Positions 37,268 through 46,789 of a stretch of DNA of 60,079 bases are shown piece after piece. Made by a program: the position numbers and the translations under genes. Source of the DNA: Betaproteobacteria bacterium (lineage in GTDB: Bacteria; Pseudomonadota; Gammaproteobacteria; Burkholderiales; Casimicrobiaceae). Every line of letters begins with the position of its first letter. Position 1 is the first letter of the stretch. The stretch is taken from positions 1 to 60,079 of the forward strand of contig READ01000028.1 in assembly GCA_004293675.1 (NCBI GenBank). Direction: 5' to 3'. Under the pieces are notes generated by a model. The model had not been told where the DNA came from. It saw only the letters and a program-made list of their open reading frames with translations, and ran no database searches.

Positions 37268-38638
37268 CTAAGGCTTTGCGGACATCGTTGCGGGAGCGGG
37301 CTTAGACGCCGCTGCCGGCGCGGCGTCCCCCGGTTTTGCCTTCGCGCCGTCTGGCGCGCTCTTAGACGCGCCGTCTGGCGCGCCCTTAGATGCTCCGTCT
37401 GGTGCGCGCTTGGACGCGCCGTCCGGTGCCCCTTTTCCTGCGCCGCCACCACCGGCTGGCCGCACCGCCGCGCCATCGCGAAGCCGCTGCTGCCCGGCAA
37501 ACACCACCGTGTCGGTGGCTGCGATGCCTTGAACGATTTCGACCTTGCCTTCGCGCCGCTGACCGACTTCGACTTTGGTGCGAAGCGCACGGCCATCGAC
37601 CACCCTAAACATGATTTGATCTTCGCCCTGCATCGACACCGCTTGCTCGGGCACCACGATAGTTTCCGCAGACTCCGCTAAAGTGAGTCGCACCCGCGCA
37701 AACATGCCGGGCTTTAACTCCGCGCCGCGATTAGGCATTTGCGCCCGCAGCACCACGGCGCGACCGGCTGTATCGAGCTGCGGATTGACTGCAAACACTA
37801 CGCCGTTAAACGGCTTGCCGGGAATGGCATCGAGTGTCACAGCGAGCTGTTGCCCCACGCGAACCTTGGATTGAAACAGCTCGGGCACTTTGAAATCGAC
37901 CTTGATCGGGTCAGTTTTTTCAAGGTTCACAATGTCTTGGCCGTCTTTGATGTAGTCACCCACACCCGCAGTGCGCAAACCGATCGTGCCAGAGAACGGT
38001 GCTTCGATGTTGAACCGACCGAGGCGCGCTTCGATCAATTTCACTGCCGCTTCGGCGACCTTCAGCGCGTTTTCCGCTTCGTCTTTGGCCTGCCCAGAAA
38101 TGAAATTTTTCTCTTTCAGTTCCGTTGCACGATCAAACTTTGCTTTGGCGAGTTTCAGATTGGCATTGGCTTGCCCAAGCTCAGCGCGGGTCACACTGTC
38201 GTCCAACTGCACGAGCAACTGCCCTTTGCGTACCGGCTGGCCCTCCTTGAAGTTGAGCGACACAATGCGCCCCGATTGCTCGCTTCGAATGATCACCGAT
38301 TCATCGGAGCGAAGGCTACCCACAGCTGTCACGCTCTTGGGCCAATCAAGCTTTTCTGGTTTGCCCATTTCTACGGGCGAAGGTCCGCCAGGACCGCCGC
38401 CCGGCGACGCGGGCGCTTTGGGTGCCGCGTCGCCCACTTTGGCTGCGCCCTCTGCAGGTTTAGAAGCTCCATCCGTCGCCTTGGCCGCACCCTCTGCGGG
38501 CTTGGCTGCTGGCGCCGGCGCCGGAGCGCTCGCGGTGGCCGGAGCTGCGGGCTTGTTGAGTCCGAAAAAGAACGCACCACCCACGCCAAGCACGGTCCCT
38601 AACGCGGCGACGATCAAACCGTAAATCGTTTTCTTCAT
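37268..38638 (-). CDS. RND efflux periplasmic adaptor (membrane fusion protein) with Ala-rich tandem repeats
   Basis: 456 residues. A signal peptide or N-terminal anchor (3-24) is followed by an Ala/Lys-rich stretch (about 33-95) with AEGAAK-like units, then the biotinyl-lipoyl, helical hairpin and beta-barrel domains (VRKGQLLVQLDDSVTRAELGQA, APFSGTIGLRTAGVGDYI, VTLDAIPGKPFNGVV). The C-terminal tail has four tandem 8-residue units of the type APDGASK+G/R/S, encoded by 24-bp repeats. The linkers are likely flexible and unusual for this family. Adaptor role is clear from the core domains and the adjacent pump gene. Confidence 0.92.
   Translation of the reverse strand: MKKTIYGLIVAALGTVLGVGGAFFFGLNKPAAPATASAPAPAPAAKPAEGAAKATDGASKPAEGAAKVGDAAPKAPASPGGGPGGPSPVEMGKPEKLDWPKSVTAVGSLRSDESVIIRSEQSGRIVSLNFKEGQPVRKGQLLVQLDDSVTRAELGQANANLKLAKAKFDRATELKEKNFISGQAKDEAENALKVAEAAVKLIEARLGRFNIEAPFSGTIGLRTAGVGDYIKDGQDIVNLEKTDPIKVDFKVPELFQSKVRVGQQLAVTLDAIPGKPFNGVVFAVNPQLDTAGRAVVLRAQMPNRGAELKPGMFARVRLTLAESAETIVVPEQAVSMQGEDQIMFRVVDGRALRTKVEVGQRREGKVEIVQGIAATDTVVFAGQQRLRDGAAVRPAGGGGAGKGAPDGASKRAPDGASKGAPDGASKSAPDGAKAKPGDAAPAAASKPAPATMSAKP
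37344..37439 (-). repeat. Four tandem 24-bp coding repeats in the adaptor gene
   Basis: Four in-frame units (37344-37367, 37368-37391, 37392-37415, 37416-37439) encode APDGASK plus one variable residue each. The first two differ at only two bases (GCTCTTAGAC against GCCCTTAGAT in the second half), so they are recent. Copy number may vary by slippage. Confidence 0.8.
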
Positions 38639-38770
38639 GTTTGTGTGAAATCAATGATGGCGAACTGCGCTCGATTATGCGCGCCCATCCCGTCAGCATG
38701 GCGGTGGCGCGTGCACGCCAAGACTCCAAATACGCCAACGCTGCGTGGGATTTACATCGCTGAGCTCGAC

Positions 38771-40648
38771 CTAGGGCGGTGCGGGGCGCCCCAACAAAAA
38801 CCCCTGAAATTCGTCCACACCGATACTGCAAAGGGTTTCCAATTCAGCGTTTGTCTCAACGCCTTCAGCGATTACTTTGAGGCGGTGCGCGTGGGCGAGC
38901 GCCACCATGGCCTGAACAAAGGCAAGCCGCGGCTGGTCGTGTTCAATACCTTGAACTAGAAATCGATCTAGCTTGAGTCGTGTCAATGGCAGCGCAAGCA
39001 AACGCTGCAGTGACGACATTCCCGATCCAAAATCGTCAAGTGCAACCGAGGCTCCCGAGTTCACCACGTTAATGAGCGCCTCGTTGAGCGAGGCCTCGGG
39101 GATGACGGTGGGGCCTTCAGTAAGCTCAATCAGTAATCGATCAGCTAACCGCGGAGCCGCTACAAACAACTCCCGAATAAGGTTCGGCAAGAGCGGATCG
39201 GCGGCCTGCAACGGGGTTACGTTGATAGAAATGTAGGAATTCGGCCAGTCAACGGTCAGCGCCGCGTAGTCTTTTGCCACACGCCGAAGCGACCAACGAG
39301 TCAACAGCGGTGCCAACCCGTGCTCTTCAGCGTAGTTAACGATTTCCAACGGGCCGAATGCGGGCGTTGGGCAGGCGTGCCACCGCAGCAAAGCCTCGAA
39401 ACCGACTACCGCTACCCCACCGCTGCCGAATATGGGTTGGTAGTGGAAGTCCATAAGGTCGTCGTCCAGCGCTCTCCGCAGCGATTGCGTGAGCATCGCA
39501 CGCTGTTGCCATTCAATGTGAAGCGATTGGCTGTAGGCAAAGTGGCGGTGTCCCCCTTGGCGTTTTGCGGTGTACATCGCGACATCTGCGGCAATTAACA
39601 AACCGTCAAATGTCTGCGCGTCTTCTGGATATCGTGCGCTACCAGCGCTTGCAAACACGCGCAGTGATACGTTGTCAGCGGCGTTGTCGGGGCGAATTAA
39701 ACCGAGCGTGCCTGCGACCACGCGCTCAAGCTCTGTTTCACCTCCGCCAATGGATACCACCACGAACTCGTCGCCAGACAGCCGATACACCGACTCATTA
39801 GCTCGTGCGCCTGTGCGCAGTCGTGAAGCAATTTCGATCAAAAACTGGTCCCCGGCATGATGTCCCTCGGCATCATTGATCGATTTGAAGCGATCCAGAT
39901 CAATTAAAGTCAACACAAACGACGTGTCTGAGTCAATCAACTTGAGCACGTCCGATTTAAATCGCAGCCGATTGCCGAGCTCGGTGAGCGGGTCGGTCAG
40001 GGAGCGAACTTCGAGCTCACGCTGTGCGCTTCGCTCTTGTGTGACGTCGTGAATAACACCGCTCCAACCGGTGAGTAAACCTTCTGAGTCAAAGATTGGC
40101 TCGCCCGACACCAACAACTCGATGATGTGCCCATCTCGGTGGGTAATTTGGACTGGCATATCCTCGAATGCACGACGCTTTGAACTCTGTTTGAAGAGCT
40201 CCCCATCGGGACTCACCGATACCGAATTCGCCCAGAAATCGGCCGGGCGCTTTCCAAGCGCAGACTCGGGCGAAAAGCCAGTGATTCGTTGAAAGCCAGC
40301 AGATACTTGCGTCAAGTGAAACTTTGGATCACATTCCCAGTACCAGTCCGACGACATCCTTAGCAGTCGCAGTAAGCGACGCTCCGAGGCCAGCAGTTCG
40401 TCAGTGCGCTGTGCCACACGCGACTCCAGCGTATCGCGCTCGGCACTTAACGCCGCTTGCAGGGCCGCCATTTCGCGCGAAGCCAACCCTGTTGCTCGTT
40501 CATTAAACGCTTGGTCACTGTCGCTCGCCACGTACGCAGCATCAATTTGCGTCAAAAGAGAGCTCAGCCGAAGGTCGACTGTTGTGTCGGGCTCCGTTAG
40601 GTAGCCTGCTCGGCGTAGTTGGGTTTTAAGATGGGGATGAAACGGCAT
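38771..40648 (-). CDS. PAS-GGDEF-EAL cyclic-di-GMP protein
   Basis: 625 residues from ATG 40648, which follows GGTGAGG; the frame is open upstream to a TTG at 40660. A helical N-terminus (about 40-90) precedes a PAS domain (about 95-215, SSDWYWECDPKFHLTQVSAGF). A GGDEF domain follows with RLSGDEF in place of GGDEF (about residue 290), a variant seen in active cyclases. The EAL domain (GFEALLRW at about 417, ELTEGPTVI, DDFGSG, KLDRFLVQ, IAEGVET) looks complete for a phosphodiesterase. The gene overlaps the upstream FIST gene by 23 bp, so the two are co-translated and probably act together. Confidence 0.92.
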   Translation of the reverse strand: MPFHPHLKTQLRRAGYLTEPDTTVDLRLSSLLTQIDAAYVASDSDQAFNERATGLASREMAALQAALSAERDTLESRVAQRTDELLASERRLLRLLRMSSDWYWECDPKFHLTQVSAGFQRITGFSPESALGKRPADFWANSVSVSPDGELFKQSSKRRAFEDMPVQITHRDGHIIELLVSGEPIFDSEGLLTGWSGVIHDVTQERSAQRELEVRSLTDPLTELGNRLRFKSDVLKLIDSDTSFVLTLIDLDRFKSINDAEGHHAGDQFLIEIASRLRTGARANESVYRLSGDEFVVVSIGGGETELERVVAGTLGLIRPDNAADNVSLRVFASAGSARYPEDAQTFDGLLIAADVAMYTAKRQGGHRHFAYSQSLHIEWQQRAMLTQSLRRALDDDLMDFHYQPIFGSGGVAVVGFEALLRWHACPTPAFGPLEIVNYAEEHGLAPLLTRWSLRRVAKDYAALTVDWPNSYISINVTPLQAADPLLPNLIRELFVAAPRLADRLLIELTEGPTVIPEASLNEALINVVNSGASVALDDFGSGMSSLQRLLALPLTRLKLDRFLVQGIEHDQPRLAFVQAMVALAHAHRLKVIAEGVETNAELETLCSIGVDEFQGFLLGRPAPP

Positions 40649-41795
40649 CGTCCTCACCAAAAAGCGCGATGGTGAAAGTTTGATTATGGAGGGCGCAAGC
40701 GGTAAGCCCCGATGGGCCGAATTCTCCGTAGGAATAGAAACCGCCGATAGATGTTTCCTCGCCCAGATGCGCGATAGCGATTTCTATTTCTTCCTCAGCG
40801 CGTTGCCGCAAAATGAGTCGTCGCCCGACGCAGTTGACTATGATCGCCGCACGCGCTTTGGGTTCGTCACAGGGTGCGTCGAATGCTGCAAGAGCGCCTG
40901 TTGCCGCCGCTCCAGCGGCTTCGATCAGTCTATTTGGATTAGCGCGCATTAACCGTGCTTTAGAACCTACGCTCACCGTGCCAGCTAGGCGAATAGAGCC
41001 CGCATCGGCATCAATGCCCAGAATAGTCCGCACTACAGGCTCAGCCGATTTTTCGCTGGTCACTAGCAAGGGAAATAACAACGCAGAGGCTGGCAACTCG
41101 TCTGCTCGCTCGCCTAAGTATTCCCGGTAAAGTGACAGTGCTGAGCGGCCGTCGAGCTCGGTAAGCACGGCTCCGTTAGCGCCAGTAATGTCTCGGTCGA
41201 CCCCAAAACTAGTCCAGCCACTACCGCTGGCGCAGCGCATCCGCGCCTGACCATAGAAGCCGATCATGACCGCACCGAACTCGATTCGCTGGGCACCATC
41301 CCAAACCCAAGTGCTAGCGAAGCGATCTCCGTCGCCTGCCATGCCCCCGGCCACCGCCACTTGCTCACCTAAGCTTGCTGCAACACTCGATATAAACGCT
41401 GCGCCGTCCATCTGGCTGCCGTCGGTCAATATGAGCAGGCCGCGTAGGCTCGGGCCAGCGAGTCGTTGCGATAACGAGCTAGCGAGCTCAGCCGCGCTCG
41501 ATATAGCGGGCATTTGAGCGCTCACAGCGCGGATTTCACCAAAGGCAAAACCGATGAACTGGAGCATGATGGGTTCATCATAAATGTCTGGCGCAGCGCC
41601 AAAGTGGCCCGCAGTGCTCGTGCCAACCAGCACCGCCTGCGGTAACTTAGCGCGAAGCGCCGTGAGAGTCGGCTCGGCGCTGGCCCAACTTGAACCACAA
41701 TACGCAATCACCAAAGTGTTGGCGAAATTCCAAAGCGAACTATCGATTGATTCAAGCTCGAAGATGGATGTGATGAGTTTTGTTGCGGTGCGCAC
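40626..41795 (-). CDS. FIST-domain sensory protein (NosP-like)
   Basis: 389 residues from GTG 41795 with GGGGA a few bases upstream. The N-terminal FIST domain (about 30-210) includes VIAYCGSSW, VGTSTAGHF and VAGGMAGDGDRF. The FIST_C domain ends with GGFYSYGEFGPSG and LHNQTFTIALFGED, very close in pattern to NosP-type heme sensors of nitric oxide. FIST proteins bind small ligands. Known NosP proteins sit next to histidine kinases or cyclic-di-GMP enzymes. Here the partner is the overlapping PAS-GGDEF-EAL gene. Domain family is clear; NO sensing is inferred. Confidence 0.85.
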   Translation of the reverse strand: MRTATKLITSIFELESIDSSLWNFANTLVIAYCGSSWASAEPTLTALRAKLPQAVLVGTSTAGHFGAAPDIYDEPIMLQFIGFAFGEIRAVSAQMPAISSAAELASSLSQRLAGPSLRGLLILTDGSQMDGAAFISSVAASLGEQVAVAGGMAGDGDRFASTWVWDGAQRIEFGAVMIGFYGQARMRCASGSGWTSFGVDRDITGANGAVLTELDGRSALSLYREYLGERADELPASALLFPLLVTSEKSAEPVVRTILGIDADAGSIRLAGTVSVGSKARLMRANPNRLIEAAGAAATGALAAFDAPCDEPKARAAIIVNCVGRRLILRQRAEEEIEIAIAHLGEETSIGGFYSYGEFGPSGLTACALHNQTFTIALFGEDDAVSSPS

Positions 41796-41951
41796 GATTT
41801 CCCCGGTTACAACAAGCGCAATCGCTGCGCTTGTTACTAATTTACCCCCAACCGTTGATTACTGCTAATGCGCGTTGACCCGGTACGCAGAAGCGCCGCT
41901 GTCTAGCTACACTGGTTGCTTGTTTAATCACGCAAGAAAGACCATCCTGCC

Positions 41952-42980
41952 ATGTCCAGTATCGCTTTCATGTTGAGTGCTTCAACTCTCCGTCGACGGG
42001 CAGTGAACCGCTTGGGCCAGACTGTTGCGGCGCTTGGGTCCGCTTTTGTTGTCTCGGTGGCGCTGGCGCAATCTGCAGGCTACCCAAGCAAGCCCATCAA
42101 GTTAATCGTGCCCTTTCCGGCTGGCGGCTCGGTGGATGTGACTTCGCGCGCGTTGGCGCAAAAACTCTCTGAGAGTTTAGGGCAGCAGGTCGTGGTCGAA
42201 AATCGTGCGGGCGCTGGCGGCAACATCGGCATGGATGCGCTCGCAAAGTCAGCGTCTGATGGCTACACCATTGGTATGGGCGCGCTCTCAACGCATGCCG
42301 TGAACCCGTCGCTCTACCCGAAAATGCCGTTCGACGCGGTCAAAGATTTCGCGCCGATTTCGTTGGTCGTTGTTACGCCCAACGTGCTCGTGGTGAATCC
42401 TACGGCGCTGCCCGCCAACGATGTGAGCGGCGTTATCGATTTTGCGAAAAAGAATGCTGGTAAAGTGAACTGCGCCAGCGGTAGCAACGGCAGCGCCGGC
42501 CATTTGGCGTGCGAACTGTTTCGCTTGCAAACCGGCGCATCGATTACCCATGTGCCCTACAAAGGCGGCGCACCGGCAATGACAGATTTGCTCGGCGGCC
42601 AGGTGCAAATGATGTTTGACAACATGGCAAGCGCTCTGCCGCAAATCAAAGCGGGCAAGCTCAAGGCATTCGCTGTGACGACACCAACCCGAAGCGCGCT
42701 GGCACCGGATTTGCCAACGATGGCGCAGGCGGGCGTGAAGGATTTTGACGTCTTTACATGGTGGGGTTTGTTTGCGCCTGCGGGCACACCGCCCGAGATC
42801 GTCAAACGCTTGTCGGCCGAGGTCGGCAAAGCGCTCGCTAACGCTGAGCTCAAGGAAAAATGGTTAGCCACCGGCGCCGAGCCTTCGCCCACCAGCCCTG
42901 AAGCGTTCGCCGCGTTCATCGCCAAAGAGCTCCCGAAATACGCCAAGATCGTCAAGGATTCAGGCGCAAAAGTGGACTGA
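41952..42980 (+). CDS. Tripartite tricarboxylate transporter substrate-binding protein (Bug/TctC)
   Basis: 342 residues. A long signal peptide (1-40) precedes the mature start AGYPSKPIKLIVPFPAGGSVD, the Bug family hallmark. VPYKGGAPAMTDLLGGQVQMMFD and APAGTPPEIVKRL are also typical. It is a periplasmic binding protein for small organic acids. No TctA/TctB membrane genes lie nearby, which is normal because Burkholderiales carry many orphan Bug genes. Ligand unknown. Confidence 0.93.
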   Translation: MSSIAFMLSASTLRRRAVNRLGQTVAALGSAFVVSVALAQSAGYPSKPIKLIVPFPAGGSVDVTSRALAQKLSESLGQQVVVENRAGAGGNIGMDALAKSASDGYTIGMGALSTHAVNPSLYPKMPFDAVKDFAPISLVVVTPNVLVVNPTALPANDVSGVIDFAKKNAGKVNCASGSNGSAGHLACELFRLQTGASITHVPYKGGAPAMTDLLGGQVQMMFDNMASALPQIKAGKLKAFAVTTPTRSALAPDLPTMAQAGVKDFDVFTWWGLFAPAGTPPEIVKRLSAEVGKALANAELKEKWLATGAEPSPTSPEAFAAFIAKELPKYAKIVKDSGAKVD

Positions 42981-43058
42981 TTCGGCGCGGCTCCGCCGGA
43001 TTCGTTGCAAATCGGTCTCGATCATCCCAACTTAACCTAGCCTATCGACCATTGGCGT

Positions 43059-43083
43059 ATAAGCCATGTGAAATATGGCCTAT
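43059..43083. repeat. 25-bp quasi-palindrome, copy 5 (43059)
   Basis: Arms ATAAGCC and GGCCTAT flank the core ATGTGAAATAT. All arm pairs match except position 4 against 22 (A-C). It lies in the 230-bp gap between tctC and the PBP7-like gene. Confidence 0.75.
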
Positions 43084-43124
43084 AGAAGAATTTATCTGTT
43101 TATTGAAAAATTTAAAAATCGTCC

Positions 43125-43150
43125 GCTAGCCTATATTTTGTATGGCGTTA
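43125..43150. repeat. Degenerate palindrome copy (43125)
   Basis: CTAGCC and GGCGTTA flank a 12-base core (TATATTTTGTAT), one base longer than in the other copies. It lies 42 bp after copy 5, the same spacing as the two copies at 24513 and 24580. Confidence 0.45.
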
Positions 43151-43210
43151 AGAAACAAAGTTGTTATATGTGCGATTGTCGTCGCTCAGCGACTACAATT
43201 GAGTCCAAGC

Positions 43211-44125
43211 ATGAAGAATCTTCTCTCGACCTTTGTTTTTGTTGGCCTTTCTAGCCTCGGGCTGATCGTCAATCCGAGCTTTGCCGTCGGGCCGAATTTG
43301 CTCTCGTCGGCCGTGTTGGTGCTTGATGCGCAATCGGGCGAAGCGATCTACGCCAAAAACGCCAACGCCGTCACGCCGATCGCGAGCATCACCAAGTTGA
43401 TGACCGCCATGATCGTGCTTGATGCCGATCAATTGCTCGACGAAAAACTCGAAATTGGCGTTGACGACCTCGACTACTTAAAAGCCAGCAAATCACGCTT
43501 GGGCATGGGCACGCTGCTCACCCGTCGCGAGATGTTGCAGCTCTCGTTGATGTCCTCAGAAAACCGAGCCGCCAACGCGCTCGGCCGCTATTTCCCCGGC
43601 GGCAGCGACGCCGCTGTAAAGGCGATGAACGCCAAAGCAAAGTCGCTCGGCATGAGCAATAGCCGCTTCGCCGACACCACCGGCCTGTCGCCCGGCAATG
43701 TATCCACCGCCCGCGATTTGGCCACCCTCGTCAAGACCGCCAACACCTATCCGCTGATTGCCAAATACAGCACGCAGTCCGATCAATACGTGCAAATCGA
43801 CACCACCGGCCAAACGCTGCATTTCAACAATTCCAACGCCTTGGTCAAATCAAGTGGCTGGGACATCAGCGTACAAAAAACCGGCTTCATCCGCGAAGCC
43901 GGTCGCTGCGTGGTCATGCTCGCCCAAATCGCTCAGCGCCCCGTGGTTTTGGTGCTACTTGATTCGGTCGGTCGTTTCTCACGATTGGGCGACGCGCACC
44001 GAGTAAAAACGTGGATGGAAACCGGCGAAGTGCTCGCCATTCCGAAGCCCAAAGTCGTCAAGAAAAGCAAAGCCAAACGCGGCGTTAAGCATTCGAACAA
44101 GCGCGTGGTGAAGCGCAAGCGCTGA
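43211..44125 (+). CDS. pbpG: PBP7-type D-alanyl-D-alanine endopeptidase
   Basis: 304 residues from ATG 43211, which gives signal peptide MKNLLSTFVFVGLSSLGLIV; a further upstream frame from 43142 is less likely. The three active-site motifs are SITK (S59-K62), SEN (in LMSSENRAANAL) and KTG (in VQKTGFI). The GPNLLSSAVLVLDAQSGEAIYAKN start and ADTTGLSPGN are typical of the PbpG/PBP7 family. It cleaves cross-links in peptidoglycan in the periplasm. The C-terminus is a lysine-rich tail (KSKAKRGVKHSNKR). Confidence 0.9.
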   Translation: MKNLLSTFVFVGLSSLGLIVNPSFAVGPNLLSSAVLVLDAQSGEAIYAKNANAVTPIASITKLMTAMIVLDADQLLDEKLEIGVDDLDYLKASKSRLGMGTLLTRREMLQLSLMSSENRAANALGRYFPGGSDAAVKAMNAKAKSLGMSNSRFADTTGLSPGNVSTARDLATLVKTANTYPLIAKYSTQSDQYVQIDTTGQTLHFNNSNALVKSSGWDISVQKTGFIREAGRCVVMLAQIAQRPVVLVLLDSVGRFSRLGDAHRVKTWMETGEVLAIPKPKVVKKSKAKRGVKHSNKRVVKRKR

Positions 44126-44142
44126 GCTCAAATCGCGCGCGC

Positions 44143-45807
44143 TCAACGCGCGCTAGTCGCCAACAATTCCTTCGCCATTTTTTCGGTCGCCGAACCCACT
44201 TCGTGGCCAGCGAGCATTCGTGCAATTTCGTCTTGACGTGACTTTTTGTCTAGCGAAACGACTTTCGTGGTGGGGCTTACGCTGTTGTCACGGCTGACCG
44301 TAAAGTGATGATCGGCGTGCGCCGCGACTTGTGGCATGTGGGTGACGCAGAGCACTTGCCGACCTGATTCGGCACTCGCAAGCGCTTGCAGTTTGCGGCC
44401 AACTTGAGCCGCAACTCGACCGCCCACGCCGACATCCACCTCATCAAAGACCAGCGTTGGTACGGCAGCCGCATCGCCGCACACCACCAAAATCGCCAGC
44501 GATAGACGCGCCAATTCACCGCCTGAGGCGACCTTGGCCAGCGGCGAAAACGGCAGACTCGCGTGCGAGCGAAACGCGAACTCAACGCTCTCCGCGCCAC
44601 TCGAATCAATGCTCGCGAGCGGCATTAACTGCACCGAAAACCCGGCGTTGGCCATCGCTAAATCGGGCAGCTCCTTACTCGCTAAGTCAGACAAAATTTT
44701 CGCAGCCGCCGCTCGCTTTTTGCTGAGCGCACCCGCAGCTTTAACGAGTGTCGCTTCTGCCGCGGTGGCGGTTCGCTCGAGCGCGGCAATGTCTTGCGCC
44801 GCCGCTAGTGCGGCGAGCTGCGCTTCGGCGGAGTGCCAATGTGCTTCGAGCTCTTCTGGACGAACGCGCAACTTTCTAGCGAGCGCAAAGAGCATAGACA
44901 GCCGTGTCTCTGTCGCTTGCAAACGCTCCGGATCAAGGTTCAATTTAGCAGCGTAGCGCTTAAGCGCCGCTGCCGCTTCGTCAAGTTGCAACGCGGCCGA
45001 TTCAAGCAGCTGCTGTGATTCGCCGAGCGCGGGATCGATCTTGGCCCCAGCAGCAATCCCGCTCACACAACGCGACACCGCCGAGCTCAGGCCACCATCA
45101 TCAGAAATAGCATCGCGCGCCGATTCAACGGTTTGCAGCAACTCTTTGGAATGGCTGAGCCGCGATTGCTCCTGCGTCAGCTCGAGCCATTCGGATGCGA
45201 CCGGTTTCGCCGCGCGCAAGTCCAACAAATCGAGCTCAAGATCGCGTCGTTGCTTGGCGATGGCATCTGCATCAGAGCGTGCTCGTTGCAGCAAGCCGTC
45301 GGCTTCGGTTTTGGCGCGAAAAGCTGCGCGAACGGCGTTCAGCTCCGCGTCGGCCTTTGCAAAATCATCGAGCAGTTGCCGCTGCGTGGTGCTGCGCAGT
45401 AGCGCCTGGTGCTCATGTTGCGCATGCAGCTCCAGCAGGAGTGCGCCAAGCTCACGAAGCTCAGTCACTGAAGCGGGGCGGCCATTGATTTGGGCCCGGC
45501 TTTTTCCAGCGCCGTCGATCACGCGGCGTAGCACGACAACATCGGCTTCAGGTTCCTCTTGTTTGGCGAGCCACGCGCGCGCTTGCTCGTTATGCCCAAT
45601 CTCAAACTCAGCCGTGATGTCCGCTTGCTTTTGACCGACGCGAACGCTCGCGCTGTCGGCCCGTGCGCCCAGCGCCAAGCCCAGCGCATCGAGCACAATC
45701 GATTTGCCCGCGCCGGTTTCGCCGGTGAGCGCAATCATGCCGCGCTCGAATTCAATATCGAGCCGATCAATCAACACAAAATTACGGATAGAGAGTTGGC
45801 GCAGCAC
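44143..45807 (-). CDS. recN: DNA repair protein RecN
   Basis: 554 residues, the usual length. MLRQLSIRNFVLIDRLDIEF and Walker A GETGAGKS (29-36) start the SMC-like ATPase; coiled coils fill the middle. The C-terminal signature (VASGGELARLSLAI) and Walker B (LVFDEVDVGVGGRVA) follow, with VTHMPQVAAHADHHF. RecN helps join broken DNA ends during double-strand-break repair. It is convergent with the PBP7 gene and follows nadK after 21 bp on the same strand. Confidence 0.97.
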   Translation of the reverse strand: MLRQLSIRNFVLIDRLDIEFERGMIALTGETGAGKSIVLDALGLALGARADSASVRVGQKQADITAEFEIGHNEQARAWLAKQEEPEADVVVLRRVIDGAGKSRAQINGRPASVTELRELGALLLELHAQHEHQALLRSTTQRQLLDDFAKADAELNAVRAAFRAKTEADGLLQRARSDADAIAKQRRDLELDLLDLRAAKPVASEWLELTQEQSRLSHSKELLQTVESARDAISDDGGLSSAVSRCVSGIAAGAKIDPALGESQQLLESAALQLDEAAAALKRYAAKLNLDPERLQATETRLSMLFALARKLRVRPEELEAHWHSAEAQLAALAAAQDIAALERTATAAEATLVKAAGALSKKRAAAAKILSDLASKELPDLAMANAGFSVQLMPLASIDSSGAESVEFAFRSHASLPFSPLAKVASGGELARLSLAILVVCGDAAAVPTLVFDEVDVGVGGRVAAQVGRKLQALASAESGRQVLCVTHMPQVAAHADHHFTVSRDNSVSPTTKVVSLDKKSRQDEIARMLAGHEVGSATEKMAKELLATSAR

Positions 45808-45828
45808 AGCTAAACGATCACACTAAAA

Positions 45829-46749
45829 CTAAATTTTTCTAGGCGCAAGACCTTCGGGCGTTTCCGTCCAGCCCAATTTTTCTCGAAGCGTATGGTAGTA
45901 ATCGTAATCGAGTGGATGCCACAGCCGCACTGATGCGGCGGCGCGTTTGATAGTGATGAAATCGCCCTCGACGAGCGGAATGTACTGATGCCCATCAATG
46001 CTCGTAAAGGCCTCGCGAGCCCGCGCCACAGTGATGCGAATTTCTGAATCGTCCGCGATCACGATGGGGCGATTGGTGAGCGCGTGCGGTGCAATCGGCA
46101 CGATCGTAAACGCGTTTACAAATGGCGCAATGATCGGCCCGTCCGCCGATAAGGCATAAGCCGTTGAGCCCGTGGGTGTTGCCACAATCACACCGTCGGC
46201 GCGGAAACCATAGGCGAATCGGTTGTCGAGCGAAATTTCCAGATCAACGAGCGACGACGCCCCGCCTCGATTGACCACCACATCGTTCATCGCGAGCGTG
46301 GGCTCGCCGTGTTCCCCGTGGCGTGTTTCAAGCAAAACGCGCCGCTCCTCGCGGTAGCGCCCTGCCAATACGTTGGGCAAGGATTGCTCGACATTGGCAA
46401 GCGATAGATCTGTCAAAAAGCCCAAACGGCCTTGGTTCACCCCAATAACCGGCACATTTTTCAGCGCCACTTGCCGGCCCACGGAAATCAGCGTGCCGTC
46501 ACCGCCCACTGCCACTACCAAGCCGCACTGGTCGCCAATGGCCTCCATGGCCACGCTTCGCCAAGGCAGACCATCCAAATCGGCGGAAGTCTGGTTTTCA
46601 ATGACAGGCGTGTAGCCGTGCTTTTCCAGCACTTTTGCGATGAGCTCGACCGGCTCGCGCATGTCGCGCCCCGCCGCGCCGTCGCGTTGGGACGGGCGCG
46701 CGGCGATGGCAACGTTACAGGGAGCGAGCGGTTTGGCAGTCAATGGCAT
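45829..46749 (-). CDS. nadK: NAD kinase NadK
   Basis: 306 residues. GGDGT (82-86), MNDVVVNRGG and ATPTGSTAYALSADGPI are the NAD kinase signatures. It phosphorylates NAD to NADP. It is divergent from hrcA with 52 bp between starts and leads to recN, as is common in betaproteobacteria. Confidence 0.97.
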   Translation of the reverse strand: MPLTAKPLAPCNVAIAARPSQRDGAAGRDMREPVELIAKVLEKHGYTPVIENQTSADLDGLPWRSVAMEAIGDQCGLVVAVGGDGTLISVGRQVALKNVPVIGVNQGRLGFLTDLSLANVEQSLPNVLAGRYREERRVLLETRHGEHGEPTLAMNDVVVNRGGASSLVDLEISLDNRFAYGFRADGVIVATPTGSTAYALSADGPIIAPFVNAFTIVPIAPHALTNRPIVIADDSEIRITVARAREAFTSIDGHQYIPLVEGDFITIKRAAASVRLWHPLDYDYYHTLREKLGWTETPEGLAPRKI

Positions 46750-46789
46750 GCGGGCATTAAATCACAGCGCTTTGCGAGCGCGCTCTCTT

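Noticed and set aside
37344-37439. Four regularly spaced repeats, considered as a CRISPR array
   Set aside because: The units are contiguous 24-bp in-frame coding repeats with no spacers.
37739-38602. 287-codon plus-strand frame opposite the efflux adaptor
   Set aside because: It has no recognisable domain or ribosome-binding site, while the adaptor on the other strand has clear conserved domains.
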